18,872 nucleotides of DNA, taken from assembly GCA_035504095.1 (NCBI GenBank), contig DATJSN010000017.1, forward strand, positions 1-18,872, read 5' to 3'. Every line of letters starts with the position of its first letter. Within the stretch, counting starts at the first letter, position 1. This document shows, piece after piece, positions 14,940 through 18,872 of the stretch. Source of the DNA: DATJSN01 sp035504095 (GTDB lineage: Bacteria; Planctomycetota; Phycisphaerae; WQYP01). The translations under genes were made by a program, and so were the position numbers. The notes below the pieces were generated by a model that saw nothing but the letters and a program-made list of their open reading frames with translations, had not been told where the DNA came from and made no database searches.

Positions 14940-15593
14940 TTAAAGGGTGTGATCCCACTCCACGCTTCCATATTTTGTTTCGGGTCCCAGGATGCGTTGC
15001 AGGCAGATTCTGTAGATTTCATCCGGCGATGCCGTGGGAGGAATATGAATCGTCGGCATCCGAATTCTAGCGGCCGATTCAGCTATTAAACGGTTGTACC
15101 AGATGCTTCGCGCCGCAAAATGTTCGATAAGTTTTTCTTTGTTCGACGCCCAGCGCAGAAAATCGGTGTCGGCCAGTAATCTTTGGCGGATCGTTTCGTC
15201 ATCGGCAATTAGCCAGAAGGTTGCTGTTTCCTGCAAATCCATTTCTGCAACCCACTCTGGACGCAAACCCCATCCTTCGATGACGGCGGGTACACGCCAC
15301 GTCGCGTGTTCACGAATAACCGCCGCGACCGCCGGCCAGGTCGCCTGAAGCTGAAAATCCGCGTCATGAATCAATTTTTTGGGGCTGGTTCTAACGTAAT
15401 AAGTTCGGTAATCCTGACCGCCCATGGGATGCAAATCCGGATGTGTTTCACTCGTCGTTACCGCGCGCAGAGCCGCACTGATGTCATCTGTGGAAATGCA
15501 TGCGTAACCCAGCCGCGTGGCCAGAAGAATGGCGACGGTGGTTTTGCCCGTCAGCGGCGCTCCACCAATTAAAATGACTTTGGGTAGCGACAT
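14940..15593 (-). CDS. P-loop kinase-like ATPase (AAA/2-phosphoglycerate kinase-like)
   Basis: The 217-residue cytoplasmic protein has a Walker A motif, G-G-A-P-L-T-G-K-T-T (10-19), then S-T-D-D-I (35-39), as in small-molecule kinases such as 2-phosphoglycerate kinase or zeta-toxin-like enzymes. A-V-I-E-G-W-G probably supplies the Walker B-side acidic residue. A later R-x-x-L-L-A-D-T-D segment and a downstream arginine-rich helix may form the lid. Its substrate is not recognisable. ATG 15593 has GGGA about eight bases upstream. It is divergent from GH92 across a 131-bp spacer (15594-15724) containing a gaaacg...cgtttc inverted repeat (15659-15664 and 15684-15689). No clear link to glycan use is visible. 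Confidence 0.75.
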   Translation of the reverse strand: MSLPKVILIGGAPLTGKTTVAILLATRLGYACISTDDISAALRAVTTSETHPDLHPMGGQDYRTYYVRTSPKKLIHDADFQLQATWPAVAAVIREHATWRVPAVIEGWGLRPEWVAEMDLQETATFWLIADDETIRQRLLADTDFLRWASNKEKLIEHFAARSIWYNRLIAESAARIRMPTIHIPPTASPDEIYRICLQRILGPETKYGSVEWDHTL

Positions 15594-15724
15594 GTAATTT
15601 TCCCGATTAAATATTCCAACAAGTTTCAGTTTAACTGCAATCTGCGGAAATGCTATCCGAAACGATTTAATTCTGATATTATCCGTTTCACAAAAATTTA
15701 TTCTGAATTGCCTGGGGAAACTTG

Positions 15725-18172
15725 ATGGATCGACGAAAGGCGGAGTTTTTACGTCAAAGGCGGATCTTCCTTAAAAATCTTGCCGCACTCTCCGCTGCGA
15801 TGGTTTTAAACAAGTCTTCTATATCCGGCGATACTTTTTCAGAACCGACGCCGATCAATAATTTAGCTGCTCCCAAGGCATCGATTCCTTCCGTTTCAGG
15901 TTTAGCCGCGAACGTGCGTCCCACCATTGGTACCGACGGCCACGGACATGTTTTTCCTGGCGCATTTGTGCCATTGGGTCTGGTGCAGGTAAGTCCCGAT
16001 ACGCCATACCCGAATACAAAACAAGGTGCGTGGCCGGCTATCCCGGGCTCCCGTGTGGACCTTTTGCTAAGAGCCTTGAATACACCTCTTGGACAATGGG
16101 ATCACACTTCAGGCTACCATTACACGGATACTGGCATCTGTGGTTTCAGCCATACGCATCTTTCCGGAACCGGACGAGGAGATTTAGGCGATATACTTCT
16201 AGCGCCCATCACTGGCGCGATTCGTTGGGAACCGGGAACGCCTGAAAATAACGACGGTTATTCTTCACTTTTTTCTCATGACCTGGAAGTGGTTCACGCC
16301 GGTTATTACAGCGTACTGCTGCTTAACCATGGCGTTTTGGCTGAACTAACCGCTACCATGCGCTGCGGCATGCATCGTTATAGTTTTCCCGCCGGCGTCG
16401 CTCGCTGCGTTATTCTGGATCTGGTACATGGCATCGCCGCGAAAGTAGTTCGTGGAAATATAAATATCGAAAACAACACCACGATTAGCGGTTTTAGAAC
16501 CAATAATGGATGGGCAGCGAATCGCGATTGTTATTTTGTAATGGAATTTTCCCAACCGTTTACAGCAACGCTTTGGTCAATGGGCAAAGAACTTCCCTCG
16601 AGTTCTTCGTCGGTTACTGATGTACAGGTCAAAGCCGCGCTAATTTTTGATAATGCGTCGACAAAACCGCTGATCGTCAAAATTGGCATATCAACTACCG
16701 GCATTGACGGAGCAAGAAAAAATCTGGCCACGGAAATTCCCGGCTGGGATTTTGACCAGGTTCAGCAGGCGGCTACAGACGAGTGGAACAAGGCCTTAGG
16801 CGCCATCGATGCGGACATTCCCGATGAATCTCAGCGCCAAGTGTTTTTTACCGGCATGTACCACGGCATGGTGGCGCCAGTGACATTTAATGATGTGGAC
16901 GGTTCATATCGCGGCGAGGATAACAAGAATCATTCTTATGCGAACTTTACCAAATACACCACTCTTTCCATCTGGGATATATTTCGTTGCGAATTTCCAT
17001 TTCTTATGCTCACGCGACCGCCGCAATTCGCCAACGATCTTGTTCAAAGTATTCTGGCGGATTATGTGGAATTAAACCGCCATACAGTTCCGCTCTGGCC
17101 GCTCTGGGCTTATGAAACATTTGATATGACGGGTTTCCATTCGGTGGTCTTGGTTTTGGAAGCATACATACATGGATTCCGCAACTGGAATACCCAGGCG
17201 GTCTATACTGCGCTCAAAGACACCGCGATGGGCAGTCGTGCTTTTCTTGATGAATTCAGGAAATATGGATTTATTCCAACGGGTCCGAATAAGAAACAAT
17301 CGGTTTCGCGCACGCTCGATTACGCCTATGACTACTGGTGCCTAGGTGCGTTGGCCGATTTGTTGGGTAAAGTGGATGACGCAAAAGAGTTTTATAAACT
17401 CGGGCAGAATTACCGTAATCTCTTCGATCCCAAAACAGGTTTCATGCGCGGTAAAAATCTCGATGGAACCTGGCGTGAGCCTTTCCGTCCCGATGAACAA
17501 TTCTGGGAAGATTACACGGAAGCCGATGGCTGGCAGGCAACTTTTTCTGTAATGCAGGATGTTGCAGGACTAATCGATCTATTTGGCGGTGATGCCAATT
17601 TCATCGCCAAACTTGAGGCTTTATTCGCCGCTCCTCCGGGCGTAGTTAACGCGCCACCGGACATCAGCGGATTTGTTGGCCAGTGCGCCCAGGGCAATGA
17701 GCCAAGCAATCACATTCCTTATCTGTATAGTTTTGCCGGCGCTCCATGGAAAACGCAGTATTGGGTGCGTCAGGTGCTCAAGCAGTGTTATAACAATACT
17801 CCCGCGGGTTTGCCGGGCAACGACGACTGCGGCCAAATATCCACCTGGGCGGTCTTTGCGATGCTGGGCTTTTATCCGGTTAGCGCCAACGGCGTATACG
17901 TCATCGGCAGCCCGACGGTCAATCGCGCCGTGATCAATAACCCGGCGACGAACAACGCATTTGTCGTCATCACTGAAAAGAATTCACCGGAAAACATATA
18001 TATACAAAGCGTGAGTCTCAATGGAATAGAGCTACAGCGTTCGTGGATCGCGCATGACGAAATTACGACAGGCGGGGAGTTGGTCTTTCAGATGGGTGCC
18101 GAACCGAATAAAGATTGGGGTTCGGTTCCGGAGAACCGTCCGCCATCCGGTCTTTTGCCTGCAAAGTTGTGA
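15725..18172 (+). CDS. Tat-exported GH92 family alpha-mannosidase-type glycoside hydrolase
   Basis: GH92 enzymes are calcium-dependent inverting exo-alpha-mannosidases, best known for trimming mannose from N-glycans. The 815-residue protein has the GH92 N-domain (G-T-D-G-H-G-H-V-F-P-G-A at about 69-80; G-F-S-H-T-H-L-S-G-T-G at about 140-150). The catalytic (alpha/alpha) domain follows, with W-P-L-W-A-Y-E-T, a conserved G-N-E-P-S-N-H (acid Glu659) and G-N-D-D-C-G-Q (base in Asp700/701), ending in F-A-M-L-G-F-Y-P-V. The N-terminus contains R-R-I-F-L-K-N-L followed by a short hydrophobic run, fitting a twin-arginine signal, so it is probably exported folded. ATG 15725 is six bases after GGGGA (15714-15718), which favours it over the TTG at 15722. 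Convergent with the GNAT gene. Confidence 0.93.
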   Translation: MDRRKAEFLRQRRIFLKNLAALSAAMVLNKSSISGDTFSEPTPINNLAAPKASIPSVSGLAANVRPTIGTDGHGHVFPGAFVPLGLVQVSPDTPYPNTKQGAWPAIPGSRVDLLLRALNTPLGQWDHTSGYHYTDTGICGFSHTHLSGTGRGDLGDILLAPITGAIRWEPGTPENNDGYSSLFSHDLEVVHAGYYSVLLLNHGVLAELTATMRCGMHRYSFPAGVARCVILDLVHGIAAKVVRGNINIENNTTISGFRTNNGWAANRDCYFVMEFSQPFTATLWSMGKELPSSSSSVTDVQVKAALIFDNASTKPLIVKIGISTTGIDGARKNLATEIPGWDFDQVQQAATDEWNKALGAIDADIPDESQRQVFFTGMYHGMVAPVTFNDVDGSYRGEDNKNHSYANFTKYTTLSIWDIFRCEFPFLMLTRPPQFANDLVQSILADYVELNRHTVPLWPLWAYETFDMTGFHSVVLVLEAYIHGFRNWNTQAVYTALKDTAMGSRAFLDEFRKYGFIPTGPNKKQSVSRTLDYAYDYWCLGALADLLGKVDDAKEFYKLGQNYRNLFDPKTGFMRGKNLDGTWREPFRPDEQFWEDYTEADGWQATFSVMQDVAGLIDLFGGDANFIAKLEALFAAPPGVVNAPPDISGFVGQCAQGNEPSNHIPYLYSFAGAPWKTQYWVRQVLKQCYNNTPAGLPGNDDCGQISTWAVFAMLGFYPVSANGVYVIGSPTVNRAVINNPATNNAFVVITEKNSPENIYIQSVSLNGIELQRSWIAHDEITTGGELVFQMGAEPNKDWGSVPENRPPSGLLPAKL

Positions 18173-18244
18173 AAATGCAATGTGATTCGATTCATCGCAC
18201 TACACGCCAACTCGAATCCGCATCGAGATGGATTCTTAGCCGCT

Positions 18245-18718
18245 TTAAGTCGCACAATCAAAGGACATAACGACGACATCCAGTCCGCAGTATTTCATTC
18301 GCTCCACGACTGACCATCCAAGCCGCGAATAGAACAGTTGGGTGTTTGGAGTATAAAGATACAGCCGATCGACCCCCAGCGACCAGGCGTCCGTAATGAC
18401 GCGTCCTACCAACGCCGCGCCTATGCCTTGTTTTCGGTATTGCGGCGCAACAAAAACACCCGCAAGCCAGGGGGAAAGCTCCATGCGCGTGTCCATATCA
18501 TTAGCCACGAGCATTGCGGAGCCGAACAATTTGTCGCCGGCAAATGCAATCACAACGGTGGGAACTGCCGCGTGTCTGCGGGCGGCCTCGCGTAGTCTAT
18601 CGATGCGCTTGTCGATGGAATCGTCCGGTCGAAGGTATGCCCATTCCTGATGATGCCACTGGGCAAGAGTTGGAATAAACTCTTTATGTTTGGCGAGATA
18701 ATCGATTTGAATGCCCAT
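18245..18718 (-). CDS. GNAT family N-acetyltransferase
   Basis: The 157-residue protein shows the acetyl-CoA-binding motif V-F-V-A-P-Q-Y-R-K-Q-G-I-G-A-A-L-V (88-104), with the R-x-x-G-x-G loop at 95-100, and the usual C-terminal L-Y-L-Y-T...F-Y-S-R-L-G-W strand and helix. GNAT enzymes acetylate amines of small molecules or proteins; the acceptor is not evident. The start, ATG 18718, has no good ribosome site but lies three bases after the stop of an upstream frame, so it may be translationally coupled. It faces GH92 across 72 bases with a gaatcc...ggattc stem (18214-18235) that lacks a T-run. Confidence 0.88.
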   Translation of the reverse strand: MGIQIDYLAKHKEFIPTLAQWHHQEWAYLRPDDSIDKRIDRLREAARRHAAVPTVVIAFAGDKLFGSAMLVANDMDTRMELSPWLAGVFVAPQYRKQGIGAALVGRVITDAWSLGVDRLYLYTPNTQLFYSRLGWSVVERMKYCGLDVVVMSFDCAT

Positions 18719-18721
18719 AGC

Positions 18722-18872
18722 TTAAGCATTACCAAGTTTCGCCCGCCACTCTTCGCGCACTTTGCGGTAAAAATCTCTGCGTCCCCTGTGATCTCGACTC
18801 GACTGAGCTCGTCGCAGGCAGTGGCTAATAAGACTTTTTCCCTAACTTCATCGCGGCGTGGCAATAAAACCG
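18722..18872 (-). CDS. C-terminal part of an unidentified gene, possibly frameshifted (5' end outside window)
   Basis: On the - strand, one frame open from the window edge reads LLPRRDEVREKVLLATACDE and continues through SRVEITGDAEIF. A second frame then carries Y-R-K-V-R-E-E-W-R-A-K-L-G-N-A and stops at 18722-18724, only three bases before the GNAT start. One extra base in the A5 run at 18769-18773 would join them into a continuous protein. This suggests a real gene with a one-base homopolymer loss, either in nature or in the assembly. I do not recognise the family. It would form a two-gene unit with the GNAT gene. Confidence 0.35.

Noticed and set aside
3029..18172. The glycoside hydrolases as a classic polysaccharide utilisation locus
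   Set aside because: No SusC/SusD pair, sensor or regulator is present, and the genes lie on both strands in several units.
18214..18235. gaatcc...ggattc stem between GH92 and GNAT as a terminator
   Set aside because: The stem is only six pairs with a ten-base loop and has no T-run on either side.

Overview
The window carries a gene-dense, roughly 50% GC bacterial segment. It most likely comes from a Planctomycetota genome of the Phycisphaerae type. That placement is an inference from gene content: a DUF1080 protein, a TPR-SPINDLY glycosyltransferase, many exported glycoside hydrolases with no SusC/SusD pair, and QTTQPAT-like stretches after signal peptides. No rRNA, tRNA, CRISPR array or transposase gene was seen.

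Layout. Positions 1-1101 look like the worn end of an integrated phage or satellite: the C-terminus of a DUF3631 primase/helicase-type protein, a small inverted-repeat element, and a small helix-turn-helix protein resembling terminase small subunits. A spacer with dispersed-repeat-like motifs follows. Next come three + strand genes: a PPK2 polyphosphate kinase, a TauE/SafE permease and an exported DUF1080 protein. On the - strand, 3776-6629 holds a tandem pair of closely related GH28 pectinase-type enzymes. A second inverted-repeat element sits in the divergent spacer before a large TPR/GT41 gene (12 exact 34-residue repeats) and an exported glutathione-peroxidase-like protein. The right half is a glycan-degradation block: GH2 (-), GH20 (+), a P-loop kinase (-) and GH92 (+). 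A GNAT acetyltransferase (-) and the end of another - strand gene close the window.

How the genes may work together. GH2, GH20 and GH92 all have export signals. As beta-galactosidase-, beta-hexosaminidase- and alpha-mannosidase-type enzymes they could trim a complex N-glycan-like substrate in sequence. The GH28 pair and DUF1080 add pectin or sugar-related capacity. No transporter or regulator dedicated to this set is visible.

The most unusual signal is a non-coding element with nearly perfect 20-bp terminal inverted repeats. It occurs as two complete copies (336-540 and 6772-7002) and one isolated end (3721-3750). The two complete copies share little sequence between their ends, yet keep the same nested folding plan, including an 11-base-loop hairpin whose stem has a compensated base pair. 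In two genes the end of the element forms the last codons and the stop in the same frame (EPL[A/T]K-stop).
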